In this document: piece after piece, positions 41,481 to 53,582 of the stretch
Numbering within the stretch: position 1 is the stretch's first letter
How the letters are laid out: every line of letters starts with the position of its first letter
Assembly: GCA_002104905.1 (NCBI GenBank)
Contig: MCFE01000554.1
Coordinates: 1-58,824, forward strand
Direction: 5' to 3'
Origin: Basidiobolus meristosporus CBS 931.73
Taxonomy: Eukaryota > Basidiobolomycota > Basidiobolomycetes > Basidiobolales > Basidiobolaceae
DNA: 58,824 nt
Notes under the pieces: generated by a model
Database searches by the model: none
Told to the model about the DNA's origin: nothing
What the model saw: the letters and a program-made list of their open reading frames with translations, nothing else
Made by a program: the position numbers and the translations under genes

Positions 41481-41829
41481 CCAAAATGCCCCATGTACAA
41501 CTTGTGCATCAGTAAAGGGAAATTGTTGAAGAGCAAATGCATTGCCCCCCCCCCGCAGTGAAAGCTTTTGCTACAACAGGTTTTATCTATTTCAAGTAAC
41601 TTCAGCTTTTGATTAATTGCATACTCAGTTCAATGGCTTATAGCTGTATAGCTTTGCTACAATGTTTGTTATCATTTGTACATTCTCTCTCCAAGAAGCT
41701 GATGTTGTCAGTGTTGGTGCTTCCACAATAATCAAGATTGTGAGTGATGGAGTAAATCCCCTAGATCACAAAAATTTGATGGCAATACTATCCATTATGC
41801 CTAGAACCAGCAGCTATTTTGCTGATGTC
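41481..41829. other. unassigned interval with a short poly-C run
   Basis: It contains a run of nine C (41550-41558) and a frame 41662-41913 that only becomes recognisable as gypsy F integrase at its end. It may belong to the N-terminal side of T4 or to decayed gypsy F. Confidence 0.3.
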
Positions 41830-42621
41830 CAGAGTATCTTGTTGCAAAATCAATCAAGGTCAACCACAGAGAGTTGCCAAACTCTTTCCCTTGGGGTCTG
41901 TGAGGACACTTGAAATATGGGATATTGACTTTATTGGAAGGCTGCCCATCACTATCAAATGCAATTTGGGGTTTTAGTTGCAATCAATTATGCCACCAAT
42001 TGCTTAGAGCTGTACTAGTAGTTGGTGAACAAGAAGGTGCAAATTTCATCTATCATGAGTTCCTGATGAAGCTTGAATGCACTGTGGAATTGTATTTGAT
42101 AGAGAAACAAGTTTATGGCAAGAAAATTGAAAGTCTACCTGGAAATGCAGTAGGTCAAATATCTGAAAGCTTTGGTATATCACCCAAAATTAATGGAGTC
42201 ACTGAGCAGTTCAGTGATTTATTGGGAACAAAGCCAACCAAGTAGGTAAATAAAGCTGTAAGTAGATGCAATGAGTATGTTGACAAGGGACTGTTTGCCT
42301 GCAGATTCAGGGTGCACAACACAACCCAACAATTGCTATTTTACTTGGTGTATGGACATGAAACAAGAATACTAGGAGATCTCAATCAGCCAAAACTCAC
42401 TGACAACTTGGGGAATGAGCTTAGTTAGCTTAATACACACAAACTATAAGAACAGAAATTTCAGGAGGCACAGGCCACAGTCTCTAAGTGTGTAGGAAAG
42501 AAGAAGTAGAAGTTTGATAAGACTATATCACCTGAGGCTTGGATATTTAGCTACATCAGTAAAGAGACTGCAAAGCTCAGAAGGATCCAATCTAAGTTCC
42601 ACAAGAAAACTTCCACTTTTC
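41830..42621 (+). pseudogene. gypsy F integrase and pol C-terminus
   Basis: Similar to the E integrase but a separate copy: zinc-binding end near 41850 (INQGQPQRVAKL in the corrected frame), YWKAAHHYQ, and open frame 41910-42245 (HEFLMKLECTVEL, KINGVTEQFSDLLG). YVDKGLFACRFRVHNTTQQL and VYGHETRILGDLNQPKLTDN follow. The tail KETAKLRRIQSKFHKK ends 20 bp before an LTR that starts TGTTGGAAA, showing that this LTR is the 3' LTR of family F. Confidence 0.7.
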
Positions 42622-42997
42622 TGTTGGAAAAGTCCCCTCTAAAAAGCATCTTTACTCTAAAGACACTCCTTTAGTCTAAAGACCACTTTGGAGACCCCTT
42701 CAAGAAGCCCCTCTAGTGTAAAGTTCACTTTAGAGACCACTGTAAGAAGCCCCTTTACTCTAAAGAAACCCATTTAAGTCTAACTACCCCTTTAGAGACT
42801 CCTAAACTAAGCTTTTATGGGTTAAAGGGGAGCTCAGAATTTCATGTTAGGCAATATTATCTCAAGAAGAAAGGCAACTCCTAAATAAGTAAGGCCACTA
42901 TAAAAGAAAAAAAGCCAAAAAGTTGAAACAAGGTCAGAACACTGCTGTAGAAGTGAGAAACACTGCCTACAGTATACTTTGAGTCTAAGATTGAGGA
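42622..42997 (+). repeat. gypsy F LTR, copy 2 (3' LTR position)
   Basis: It starts TGTTGGAAAAGTCCCC, is rich in CCCCTTTA-like units between 42630 and 42830, has TATA-like CTATAAAAG near 42900, and ends near GATTGAGGA. It follows a gypsy pol tail directly. Confidence 0.65.
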
Positions 42998-43430
42998 TAT
43001 CATGTATTGTCTCAAAGCATATTGAGATTTTGCCTAGCTGATGCAGGGTACAGTTGAGAGGTGGGATGGTCTAACAACCCATCAGTGTGCATTCTTCTTC
43101 AGATCTATCACTCTGCAGGCCATATTCAGATGGCTGAGGTGAGCATAAAGGAGTCACATACAACCTGACTCAGTTTTCAACATGTAACAGGTGCAGCCAA
43201 ATACTGCTACAGAAGCATTAGGTGGCCAACAAGTTACTGTTAGCCCAGTAGTGCCTGATTAATGTTCAAATGTGACTTTTGTTACAAAACACTGTCTTCA
43301 TTTTTTGAGACAATTCCTATGCTGTCTTTGTACTGCAAGGTGAGAGGCTTGTTACAATACACACATAGCTTTTTCTCTTCTCTTATGGTGTAGAATAAAA
43401 ATGATCTCACCCATGTGGCAAACAGCTTGA
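42998..43430 (-). pseudogene. T zinc-finger fragment (copy T5)
   Basis: The minus strand encodes LCVYCNKPLTLQYKDS near 43375-43330: a CX2C pair without the following histidines. A degraded region matching the LTSAI/LGSPQPS segment of T3 follows to about 43000. It is divergent to ORF2 at 43580, repeating the arrangement at 20.9-21.6 kb. Confidence 0.5.
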
Positions 43431-43579
43431 CACCCAAGAACATATTGCCATTATATCACTACTTTGTCAGTACCCAGGTGAGTTTAAGACATTCTTGTAT
43501 ACAAGGCATTGCACCTATATCAATGCAAGATTCAATTGGGACTCACTATAGTAGCAATATATAAAGTTGTGGCATCACC
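43431..43579. promoter_or_regulatory. T5/ORF2 shared spacer
   Basis: It matches 21342-21578 in order (GGCATTGCACCTA, AAAGTTGTGGCATCACC). Candidate bidirectional promoter by position only. Confidence 0.3.
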
Positions 43580-45503
43580 TACATGCATGTATGCAGCTCT
43601 GTTTTCCTTGCTTTGACCCATTCCAAATATATGACACCAAAAGTAAGACAAAGTTATCTGCTCCAAGCTAAGCCCCACTGACAACAGCAGCAGAAGAATA
43701 GTTGGACCATAGCTTGATATGAATTTCAGTGCAACAAGCAGGGCTACACCCAAAAAAGGCCATGTTATTCATGTACCTGCTGAAGGTAGTAACAAGTACT
43801 CCTCAGGCTCTTATACAAGTAGGCAACTGAGAATTGCTGCTGAGCCACAAGCTGAGCACAATGCTCTAGTAGATGGAAATGCATCAAATGCAGTACTTCA
43901 GTGGAAGACCAGCAAGTGTCTTCATAACATTCTCCCCACTAGTGTTAGCAAGTTTATAGTCAGCTCATACCAAGGCATTAATGAGGCAATTAGGTGCAGT
44001 TGCCGGTGGTATAGATGCATTAGCCTAGAGAAATTAAGAAACTGTCCAAAGATAAGGTGTGTATATAATATGTAGAGCAGTCAGTATATAAGGAAGAGAA
44101 CATAGTATCTTTGCTACAAAAAGGAGCTTAAGTAGCTCAAAGTCACATTCAAGAATGAAGCAATTTACCAATGTAATAGCAGAGGATCATTGCTCAGTCT
44201 TTGAAGCCCAATACAGGTACATAAAGATGAAGCCCACTGACAATGCTATCCCATGACAGGAGTTTGCAATTCAGATACTGATACCAAAGCCTTAACATTG
44301 AACAATACTAAAGATATGTGAAGCTGTTGAATGCAACAATGATGAGTGGGCCAATGCTCAGAAGGCCTCAGCTGTATAGTGTGCCGTCACCTTAAGTCTG
44401 GCATGCCATGAGGCCATCAGGAACTCAATGCCAGGCATAATGCGCTTGACCTTCCTTATGAGTATTGTCTCATATTCAGATAAGCCAACAGATTTTGGGC
44501 CAGTATTGGTATGCCAAGAAAGTTTCTCAAGAATAGCAGATGCTTGCAAATGCAAAGGAATAAGAGTGCAATGATCACTAACTAGCAGCTTACTCAAGAG
44601 CCAGTTATCACCAGGGCAAAAAGCTCTAAATAAGCATCAAAGAATGCCAGCTAGTCAGAGGAGTGCTTTTAATGGACAAACAGGTAGAACTAGATGCACC
44701 AGTACAACATTTCATGTGGAAGAAGTGTAGTTTCACTCAAGAAGCACTCATTTGATGTAGCAGTGCAGGACCTGGCAGTGTTCAAAGCCAGAAGCTTCCT
44801 CAGGAGCATCTCACAAGCATGGATAAATGCTGAAAACAAAAAGTAATGAAACATCAGTTTGCTGGAGGAGTGCCAGTAAGGAACATGCAGGCAAAGTGGA
44901 TACACCAGTGCAGCATTTATCTAGGAGATAATGTAGTAAATACAAGAGGTACTCAGGCAAGGTAGTAGGGAGGGACCTGGCAGTGATAGAGGCAAAAGTA
45001 AAGGGAGAAAACTGCAACCATACCAGAGACAAGGAAGTGTGAGGAAAATGCTGCAGCTATTGCCAATTATTAACATCAGCCCAGAACAAGTGGAATCCAA
45101 AAATAGCCAAGAAGAATTGCTGACACAAAAACAGCTCTTTCTCAATAATTGACGGTGCAGTCAAGTTAGCCAAGCTCCTGTGAGGTATATGAGCTTGTGA
45201 CAAAGGGCAGCTTGAGTACCACCACCTGTAAGCTCTTTACTGTAAGCAGTGTGGAGATCCCACTGACTGGCAAAGCAACAGCATCAAGAACTCAAAAGAT
45301 TCTTACAATGTCTACAGTAGAACTTTGAAACATTAATTGGCACACCAAAAGGTTGCTACACTTTGTCAAGAGCAGTGCTTAACAGCACATACTTGAATAT
45401 TGCAAGGATTTATTGCAAAGACTGGCAGATGAGGTGCTGAACCTTTAGTACCAGTCAAAGACTAGGAAATATGAGAACCTGTTGGTTAACAGTGGCACGA
45501 ACT
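43580..45503 (+). pseudogene. ORF2 of T family (copy 5, most complete plus-strand copy)
   Basis: Recognisable from about 43620. Open frame 43719-44075 carries SRATPKKGHVIHVPAEGSNK and AAEPQAEHNALVDGN. The acidic middle lies at 44200-44450, and the basic/Gln-rich part at 44740-45060. The C-terminal VEL-INWHTKRLLHFVKSSA-like segment lies near 45310-45400 (with stops). It ends at a junction with T6 at 45503. Full length would be about 550-600 codons. No known domain is seen. Confidence 0.5.
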
Positions 45504-46395
45504 ACTTCTTGTCAAAATCATGCCAGGATCAACTTATCATATATTTGATACAACAGGAAAACTGCCATGCAGCTGGAAACATATAACCCATTAACTGTTT
45601 TGATAACAGCATGTGATAACCAATGTATGGCATTCACATCAGAAAAAGCCACCACTGCAAGGTGTCCATCCTGTCAAGAATCTACCACCATTGGTGGAAA
45701 CATTGATACACTCTAGATTTATTCCAGTGGGACTTGTCTAAGGAAGCTTATGCTGTCCAATAAAGATTGGGAAGCTATAAAGTACTCCTCACAGCTGTCA
45801 TACACAAAGTTTGTGACAGGGTTTGAGCAGCTATACTACATGCATAATGCTGAATGTTTGGATCTCTGCCACCACTGCATCCATTCTCAACTCTATCTAG
45901 CATGGTGTTTGGAGGATAGTTGGCTTTGCTTCACCTTTTGGGAGTTTCCTATAGAGTGGATATGTGTGGCAATAGAAAGATAAGTCAAGAAGCAAGCACT
46001 ACTATACCCCAATCTCATCAAGAATATGATCTTCAAGTTGGTCATGGAATTAATGTATTGGTATGTGGAGGACAGCCAGGAAGAGCTGGGATTTACTGAG
46101 TGGGGATGTACACATGGAGAAACCTATGCCTTTGACATTAAGAAGCTAAGCAGCCCCAATGCATGGGTAGTCAGTCAAGTAATGTAAAGTTAGGTTGGAT
46201 AAAACAAGCAACTAGTTGTTATTAGGACAACTTTAGCAAAGTATGCTGAGCTTCTATTGGGTACAAGCTGGTTTCTTCACTATTCAATATGCTGTAGTGG
46301 GGTCACAGTGACACCCACTGACAGATGTGCTCATTTGCATACTTTCTACTTCCCTTTTTTCTACTACCCTTATATTAGTTTTATCACATTTGTCT
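45504..46395 (+). pseudogene. T transposase-like gene, middle and C-terminal part (copy T6)
   Basis: It starts at a segment equivalent to 23748 in T3 (TCTTG-CAAAATCAT) and reads through GCPSCQESTTIGGN-type sequence near 45660. Frame 45750-45983 (MLSNKDWEAIKYSSQLSY) follows. The WHxEDSQEEL region lies near 46045-46090, ending about 46395. It lacks the zinc finger. Sitting directly behind ORF2 is probably a rearrangement. Confidence 0.5.
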
Positions 46396-47356
46396 TACTT
46401 GATCAGTACTCTACCATAAGGCAGCTGACTATGATATGTGCTACCATAATGTATAAGTTATCCCCACTTTATGTAAGATTACTGGATGTTGGTATTTCTA
46501 TATTAGGCAGTTACCAAAGCCAGTACCTGTAACACATGACCAAACTGCATCACTATTCATACCATTTTCATACCATATATGGTATTGCTATGTTACACAG
46601 GTTCCAGAACACTGATCCCTGATTGGTTGAATTTGCTGTGCCTCTTAGAGCCTTCCAGCAGCTACTTAGAACATTCTTAGCTCATTCTGATGTCATCAAG
46701 ATTTCTATTTGACCACCAAAACCTTCTGGAACACCATGGTTAGTAATCTCTTTGGTAGTGAGAAAAGTATTTAAGGTGGCAATCCCTCAACAATAAATCA
46801 TCATCCCTTTTATCAATATGCCAAATTGTTGATTAGTGTGATCACTGCCACCTGCTATTGTCCAAACTTCCATTCCCAGACCACAGGACACTCCAAGAAA
46901 ACTGCGCTGACAGCCAACTGACCTTAGAGGCACTACTTGTGAGAAATACTCAGAGTAGGTATCTTGTATCATATTTGATTCTTTCCCAAGTTTGTTCTTG
47001 TACAGTCCAAGATACAGAGCTTAGTCAATTATACAGTTTGATGCTGATGGAATGCTTGCTGACAAGGAAGGGAGAAGGATCCCTTCCAATTTCCAAAGAG
47101 GAGGGATGAGAGTCCTTTTCTGGAAATCCAACTCAGCAACCAGAATGATTACAGTTGATGCCACTGTTGGGACTCATACAGTGAGAACAAGCAGCCCTAA
47201 TAACAGATAATACAAAGTTGATACCTTTGCTACCAAAAGACACCTTCCTGAAGAACCTGTCAAACACATCCTAAGAAGACCGCAATTTGAAGATCCTGAT
47301 GTTGTCATTGGCAAGAAGCCTAGTTTACTGCCCACCCAAGATCCATTATCTCACTT

Positions 47357-47569
47357 TTGGAGACATCAAAGATAGCAAGCTACTCAAGCCCTCAACTGAT
47401 TACTGAGAAGCTGTTGAAACAGAGCCTCACTTTGTTGGTTGGAGAGATCACAAGTGTATCCCCATCTGTTAGGAATACCTTTGATAAGTGGCTTAGAGCA
47501 AGACAACAAGCTGCTGAGCACATGTACACTCATATAACTCAGACAAGCTGTGAAGACCACAAAAAGTAA
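47357..47569 (+). pseudogene. D2 gag-linker segment
   Basis: 70 codons with LLVGEITSVSPSVRNTFDKW, parallel to KVGEQLSVSPSVRKTLDEH in D. The upstream gag (47040-47350) is broken by frame changes. Confidence 0.6.
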
Positions 47570-47639
47570 GATGACAGTACTCGGTATAAGATTTCTTACT
47601 CTGTTTCAACTGCTGTGGTAAAAGGATACATATATGATG

Positions 47640-48016
47640 ACCCTGTTGACTGCCATATTGAGAGTTAATCAGATATTTGCATGATGCTGCTAGACTTCTG
47701 GAAGACACTTAGAAGCAAAGAGCTACTGCCTATTGATAGAGTTGTTGGATGGAACATCACTGATGCAAACTCAGGATCTAGTCCACTCTATGGTGTGGTA
47801 CACAAGTTTCCTATTGAGGTACAAGATATGAAGGTCTGGCTTCCCCTCTTTATCTGCCAGAAGGCAAACTTTGGCCTTCTGCTAGGTATGCCAAGGGAAG
47901 CCAGTACTAAGGCCACAATTACCAACTATTCCAATGGGTCAGTGTGGTATACTATACAAGGATCAGACCCAGGACTAAAGTCCACCTTCTGTGGTGTTAC
48001 ATTCAACAATAAGTGA
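47640..48016 (+). pseudogene. D2 retropepsin-like protease
   Basis: HIES-SDICMMLLDFW replaces the HIDSxSE active site (aspartate to glutamate, plus a stop). Frame 47681-48016 then reads VVGWNITDANSGSSPLYGVV, LFICQKANFGLLLGMPREAS and SVWYTIQGSDPGLKSTFCGV. It is clearly homologous to 8206-8540 but independently decayed. Confidence 0.7.
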
Positions 48017-48542
48017 ACACATACTGCCTACCAGAAGACACACCATGCTATAGAAGAAGACAAGGAGCCTGACAATATACACCCCAACATTTGGAGCTGC
48101 TCATTAAGTATGCAATAGCAGACAGTCATAGTTCAAACAAAATACAAGACAGTTGAACAGAAGATTAGACCATCACTTACCCCTTTGACCAATGGATCTC
48201 AACCTGCAAATTACATCTGATCACCAGAAGATATACAACTTACTTGTGTGGTCTGAACCAGAGAAGTCAATGTTGGATCTATTTGAGTTCTTGCCAAATG
48301 ATTTTTGCATAGCCCATGTATCTATGATGAGCCTTCATACAGATATTTGGGCACTAATATGTCAAAAGAAATCCAGTGGTGATGACAGGACTGATGAGAA
48401 AAGACCATTCAGATGAGTGTATCATATAAAGATTGTGCAATAGTTGCAGTTGATTGAGTTGAATTAATCTAGTGCCATCAGTGTAGCTTATCTGATTTCC
48501 CATGCTTTATGATTAATTCTCCATCAATTGTCATGTGTCTGT
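48017..48542 (+). other. D2 post-protease region
   Basis: It includes the short KYKTVEQKIRP linker and the open frame 48192-48416, which I do not recognise. It may be the start of a lost pol region of an autonomous D relative. Confidence 0.35.
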
Positions 48543-49110
48543 CACCTCAGAACTCTTCATCCACTTCTGCAAAATTCATGGGATAAAGCAAGAGACTACT
48601 GTAACAAGCTTGCCACAGCAAAACAGGGTAGCAGAACATGCAAAACAATCAATAATTGATATGGCAAGATCTATGATCCATGATCAAAAATTAAGCTATA
48701 ATTTCTAGGTGGAATCAGTTGCAACAGCTGTATACCTCAAAAATTGGAGTTATAACAGAGTACTTTGTGATTCTACTCCATTTGATGCATGGCATGGATA
48801 TGGACCAAGTGCTGAACATCTATGAATATTTGGATGTACAGCATATGCCAAGAAACTGCGCAAAAATCAGTCAAAATATGAGCCAAAAAGTGTAAAGTGC
48901 ATATTATTGGGCTACTGCAATGATAGTTAAGCATATAGACTCTGCAATACCAAAGCAAAGAAGCTATTCAAGTCCAGGGATGTGTTGTTTGACAGATATT
49001 CAGAATTTTCACGAAAAATGACACCAGATAATAACAAAAATATGATCCCACGTCCACCCATTGTCAGGATTGAATCATGGCAGGACCAAGAAGTTCTTTC
49101 ACTCTAGAGG
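48543..49110 (+). pseudogene. copia A integrase C-terminal part (A1)
   Basis: Fragments of the core end and of LRIFGCTAYAK and KCILLGYCNDS (48840-48930) lie in changing frames with several stops. It parallels 53010-53570 in A2. Confidence 0.75.
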
Positions 49111-49179
49111 ACTCTACAACAGTGAATAAGCCTGGATCAGTGCCCAGGAATATCCCAGATGTGATCATTCCAGAACCAA

Positions 49180-50795
49180 ATGCCCAGAGATCAAATTGAA
49201 ACAAGAAAAAGCCCAAGTCACCATATCAATGAGGGTCCAAATTTAGCCTATGCCTATTCAGTTGATCTTGATGAACCCCAGACTGTAAAAGAGGCCCTAA
49301 GTTACCCTCAAACAGAATTTTGGAGATCTGCAATGACTGAGGAATATCAGGCCCTGATGGAAAATCATACTTGGGACTTAGTCAAGTTATCAATCAACAA
49401 AAAGTCAACTTGATGCAGTTGGGTACTTAAGACAATCTACAATGCTGATGGTGCAATAAAGAGATATGAAGCAAGACTTGTGGCCAAAGGATACTCTCAA
49501 ACAAGAGGACTTGACTATATTGAGACCTTTGCATCAGTAGCTAAGTTTAGCTCCATTTGAATAATATTGGCTATTGCAGCCAAACATAAGTTTTTTATTC
49601 ATCAAATGGATGTAAAAACTGCATTTCTGAATGGAGAACTTGATGAGGACATGTATATAGACCAGCCTGATGGGGTTGCTGACTAATATAACCCCAATTT
49701 GGTCTGCAAGCTTAAAAAGTCCCTATATGTACTCAAACAATCACTGAGAGCCTGGAATTGCATGATAGATTCTTATTTGGAATCTTTGAGTTTCATAAGG
49801 AGTAATGCTGCCTATAGTATATACTATAAGCCAGATAGAGCAAATCCAGCTCTATTAGCTATATATGTTGATGATTTCATGATAGCTGCCAACAACTTAG
49901 TAACATTGTAAGAGACTAAATCCAGCCTTTCTAAGACATGCAAGATGTCCAATCTAGGAGAGCTCAGTTACTACTTAGGGATTAAGTTCTCTGTAGACAG
50001 AAGTACCCAGACTATCACCCTCAGTCAATCCAAGTGTATTCCAGATATACTAAAGAAGTACCAAATAGATTAGTGTAAACCGGCAGCCACTTCAATGGAG
50101 ACAAACCTTAACTTGGTCAAAACATGACCAAATCAAGAGAGCTTGGTGCCATCTGGAAGCCCTGACTTTCCTTAGCAATTTATGGTGGGAAGTTGGATGC
50201 ATAGCATGCTTGGAACATGTCCATATATTTCATATTTGGTGGGATTTGTCAGCCAAAATAATCAGAACTATAGATCTGATGATATTGCAGCAGTTAAGTG
50301 AACTCTTAGATACCTAAAAGGAACTGCTGATATCTGCTTAAGATACACTTATAAGGATTCAGAACAGGATCTTGTGGGATATTCTGGTGCTGATTGGAGA
50401 CAAAAATTGGAAGACAGAAGATACACCACAAGATACACCTTTCTTTACTCCAAAGGAGCAATTTCATGGAATTCAAGAAAGCAATCAACCGTAGCACTTT
50501 CTACCACAGAAGCTGAGTACATGGCAGCCTGTGAAGCTACAAAAGAAGCAATGTTGCTAAGAAAGCTTTTTACAGATATAGGCCTATGTCAAAAGTTGCC
50601 TATTACTTTATTTCAAGATAATCAAGAATGTATACAATTAGGTAGCAATCCAACTTTTCATGCTAGAACTAAGCACATAGATATTAGACATCATTACATA
50701 TGTGAAGCTATAGAGAATAACTTAGTTAGCTTAGCTTACTGCTCTTCAGATGAAATGATTGCAGACACACTACAAAACCATTAGCTAGAGACAAG
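49180..50795 (+). pseudogene. copia A reverse transcriptase and RNase H (A1)
   Basis: Open pieces: 49180-49413 (NLAYAYSVDLDEPQTVKEAL, MTEEYQALMENHTWDL), then [14 protein letters not shown] near 49612. 49699-49911 (KLKKSLYVLKQSLRAWN and LLAIYVDDFMIAANN) has the catalytic YVDD intact. 50374-50784 is RNase H (GAISWNSRKQSTVALSTTEA, HIDIRHHYICEAIENN). At least eight stops interrupt a frame that is open in A4. Confidence 0.88.
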
Positions 50796-50854
50796 CTTCA
50801 ATATCTTAGGTCAAAATTAGGACTAGTCAGTATGAACATTTACCTGAGTGGGAG

Positions 50855-51202
50855 TGTTGTGAAAGTTTGTAATTCCACCTAAATATTCACCTGATTAGTC
50901 ACTTAGATCATTACCTTCAAGTCCTAGAGAATACTGACCAAATTCCTTGTTGGGATTTACTTAGAATTTTTTCACCAAACTGCCAAGTACCCAGAACATG
51001 AAAATTCTCAAAGTTGTCCAAAGTGCCCCAAACTTTGCACACATGCTCTTGTGACCTTCCTTAGCCTATTCTACATGTTTGTTATGCAAAGTCCATGTAA
51101 ATATATTAATACTACTTTTACATTCAATAAATTGTTAGGTGAAAGCCACATAATCTACTTGTCCTCCCAATCACTTCCAACATCTCCAAGATTCTTACAA
51201 CA
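50855..51202 (+). repeat. copia A LTR (3' LTR of A1)
   Basis: It is 348 bp, TGTTGTGAAAG to GATTCTTACAACA. Confidence 0.93.
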
Positions 51203-51337
51203 CTTTACATGTTTGTCATGCCAGGAGCCTGTAAAAGTGTAAATACTACTTTTACATTCAATAAGTCATTAAGTGAAAGCTGCACAATTGCCTTGTTCTC
51301 CCAATCACTTCCAATATCTCCAATACTCTTGCAACAG
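51203..51337 (+). repeat. partial copia A LTR (5' LTR of A2)
   Basis: It corresponds to the last ~135 bp of the LTR (from CTTTACATGTTTGTCATGCC to TCTTGCAACA). It lies directly behind a complete LTR, giving a tandem LTR junction. Confidence 0.85.
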
Positions 51338-51366
51338 GTTATGAGCCCAAGCTACCACTCTCTGCA

Positions 51367-52185
51367 ATGTCTACTACTGTTATTACTGGAATTTTTCCCT
51401 CTGCCAAAGAGTTGGATGGATTTTACCACCAAGTGTGGAAGGTAAAGATGAAGATGCTGCTACATGCACAAGGCATTTGGGATATTGTCATGGGAGAAGA
51501 ATACCCTCCTAAAAGCGTGGGAGAGGAATCCCTGAAGTACCAGAATTAAGAACACAGTGCCTGTAACAGCATTTGCCATAATGTTAAATACTAATTGCAA
51601 ATTCAATGCTCAAAGGCAAATATGATAAAGAATGCCTGGGGGCATCAAAAGACACCTACTAGTCATGTTTGGCAGCTAAGAAAATATATCCAAGATGAAA
51701 ATTCTCTACTACAAAGATGCAGCCAGGAGAAGAAATGAAAAATCTAACAAATAGAATTACCCTGCTGGTGGATAAGATGGAATCTGTGGGTATGTCAACT
51801 ATTGATGAGGATGTGATAATTACCATTCTGAATAGCCTGACTGACAATCTTTAGGGCCTTGTATCAGCCCTAGAGTCCAGAACTGAAGACTTGTCCTTAA
51901 ATAATGGCAATGGAAGGCTCTTGGATAAAGAGTTAAGAAGATCCAGCACCAATACAAAGGAAGAAGAAAATCCTTTAATAAGCAACAATAAACCACAAAG
52001 AAGGTACCCAACAGCCTAAAAAGGCAACAGCAACCTGCCATGCATCTAATGCAAATGGAAATGACACACCTCAGACCAGTTTTGCAATAAGAGAAATATT
52101 TGGCAAAAGAAGCCTGATCATGGATGAGTTGCAACAGCTGAAGATAGACTATTCTTACCAGCACTAAGTATGACCACAAACATGG
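51367..52185 (+). pseudogene. copia A gag (A2)
   Basis: ATG 51367 starts MSTTVITGIFPSAKELDGFY and reads WKVKMKMLLHAQGIWDIVMG to a TAA at 51547. Further gag pieces (VWQLRKYIQDENSLLQRC near 51665) follow in shifting frames. A knuckle-like C-H-C array near 52037-52090 is degraded. Confidence 0.75.
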
Positions 52186-52189
52186 ACTC

Positions 52190-53570
52190 TCAGACACAGT
52201 ATATTGACTCTGAAGCTTCTCAATATTTTACACACCAAAAAAACTCTTTACCCATTGCCAAGAAATTCCAATTAAGAAGGTTTTCATGGGTGACAATAGT
52301 ACACTTGATGCAGTTGGAGAAGGACCCATCCAACTAAACCTTAGAAGCAGTGACAAAAGCCCTACACTGACCTTGAAAGAAGTACTCTATGTACTAGAAG
52401 TAGCCTAGAACCTACTATCTGTAACCAAGGCCACTGCAGAAGGACTCAGTTTCAGCTTTGACAATTCTGGAAGCAGGATCACTGTTCAAAATGGTGCCCA
52501 TATTGATTTGGGTATCAGAAATCAGAATCTATACAAGTTGACTTATTTTCCATCATATCTGGAAGCCAATATAAGTAACTTATATGAAGACATCAATGTG
52601 TTAGCATAGGAGGTTTGGGCACATCAATTGTGATTATTTGCGCAAAAAAATCAAAGATCAGCTAATTTCTGGAGTAAAAATTGATCTCCCAGCTAGTTTA
52701 GAGTACTGTGAAGCCTGCGTATATGGGAAGCAAGCTAGGCAACTGCTTAAGAACTCTGGGTTAATCAAAACTAAGAAAAAATTAGATCTAATTCACTCAG
52801 ATCTGGGAGTACCTATACAGATTTATTGTAAGGTGGGATGAAGTATTCAATCACTTTTGTTGATGATTATGCAATATACATGTTTATTTACTTCATGGGG
52901 AGAAAAGAAGAAGCTCAGTCTAAGTTCAGGGAGCTTAAAGCTATTGTGGAGAGAGAAACTGGTGAAAAAATCAAGAAAATCCACTCAGAAAATGGGGGAA
53001 ATATACCTCAAAATTCTTTATCCACTTCTGCAAAATTCATAGAATAAAGCAAGATTCCACTGTAACTCACTCCTCATAGCAAAATGAAGTAGCAGAATGC
53101 GCAAACAGATCAATAAGTGATATGTCAAGATCTATAATCCATGGTCAAAAATTATTCTATGATTATTAGGCAGTATCAGTTGCCACAGCTGTATACCTTA
53201 AAAACAGGAGTTATATCAGAATACTTGGTGGTTCTACTCCATTTGAAGCATGCAATGAATATAGACCAAGTACTGGACATCTAAAAATATTTGGGTGTAC
53301 AGTGTATGCCAAGACACTGCCCAGAGATCAGTCAAATTTTGAGCCAAAAAGTGCAAAATGCAAATCTTTGGGCTACCCCAATGAAAGTAAGGCATACCAA
53401 CTCTACAATGCCAAAGAAAAGAAGCCAATCAAGTCCAAGGATGTGTTGTTTGATGAAAATTCAAAATTCTCACCAAAAATGACTTCAAATGATGACAAAA
53501 ATCTGATCTCAAGTCCATCAATTGTCAGGATAGAATCAGAGCAAAACAATGAGAAATTTTCACTCTAGAG
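52190..53570 (+). pseudogene. copia A protease and integrase (A2)
   Basis: YIDSEASQYFT near 52200 is the protease site with glycine changed to glutamate. 52638-52841 is the pre-integrase end (YCEACVYGKQARQLLKNSGL, LDLIHSDLG). 52838-53047 holds the core (ITFVDDYAIYMF, IKKIHSENGG; the second catalytic aspartate reads glutamate). 53302-53568 is the integrase tail (GYPNESKAYQLYNAKEKKPI). Stops separate these pieces. Confidence 0.82.
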
Positions 53571-53582
53571 GACTCTACAACA

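Larger units (their letters stand above)
46396..48542 (+). mobile_element. second gypsy D-type copy (D2), truncated and diverged
   Basis: 46396-46856 matches the middle of the D LTR (CCATATATGGTATTGCTATG, TGATTGGTTG, CTATTTGACC). The LTR is cut before its end. The internal sequence carries a gag-linker piece and a retropepsin region in the same order as D. After the protease, about 48140-48190 reads KYKTVEQKIRPSLTPL, a linker not seen in D. No 3' LTR is present; copia A1 begins at about 48543. Confidence 0.7.
48543..51202 (+). mobile_element. copia A fragment A1 (5' truncated, 3' LTR present)
   Basis: It begins inside integrase and runs through reverse transcriptase and RNase H to a purine tract (GAGTGGGAG, 50846-50854) and the 3' LTR 50855-51202. 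It is joined directly to a partial LTR of A2. Confidence 0.88.

Noticed and set aside
41550-41558. Poly-C run as a regulatory quadruplex
   Set aside because: It is a single run of nine C without the four tracts needed for a quadruplex or i-motif, so it is likely slippage.
51367-51549. Possible host protein starting MSTTVITGIFPSAKELDGFY
   Set aside because: It starts 30 bp after a copia LTR and primer-binding site and reads as the N-terminus of copia gag.
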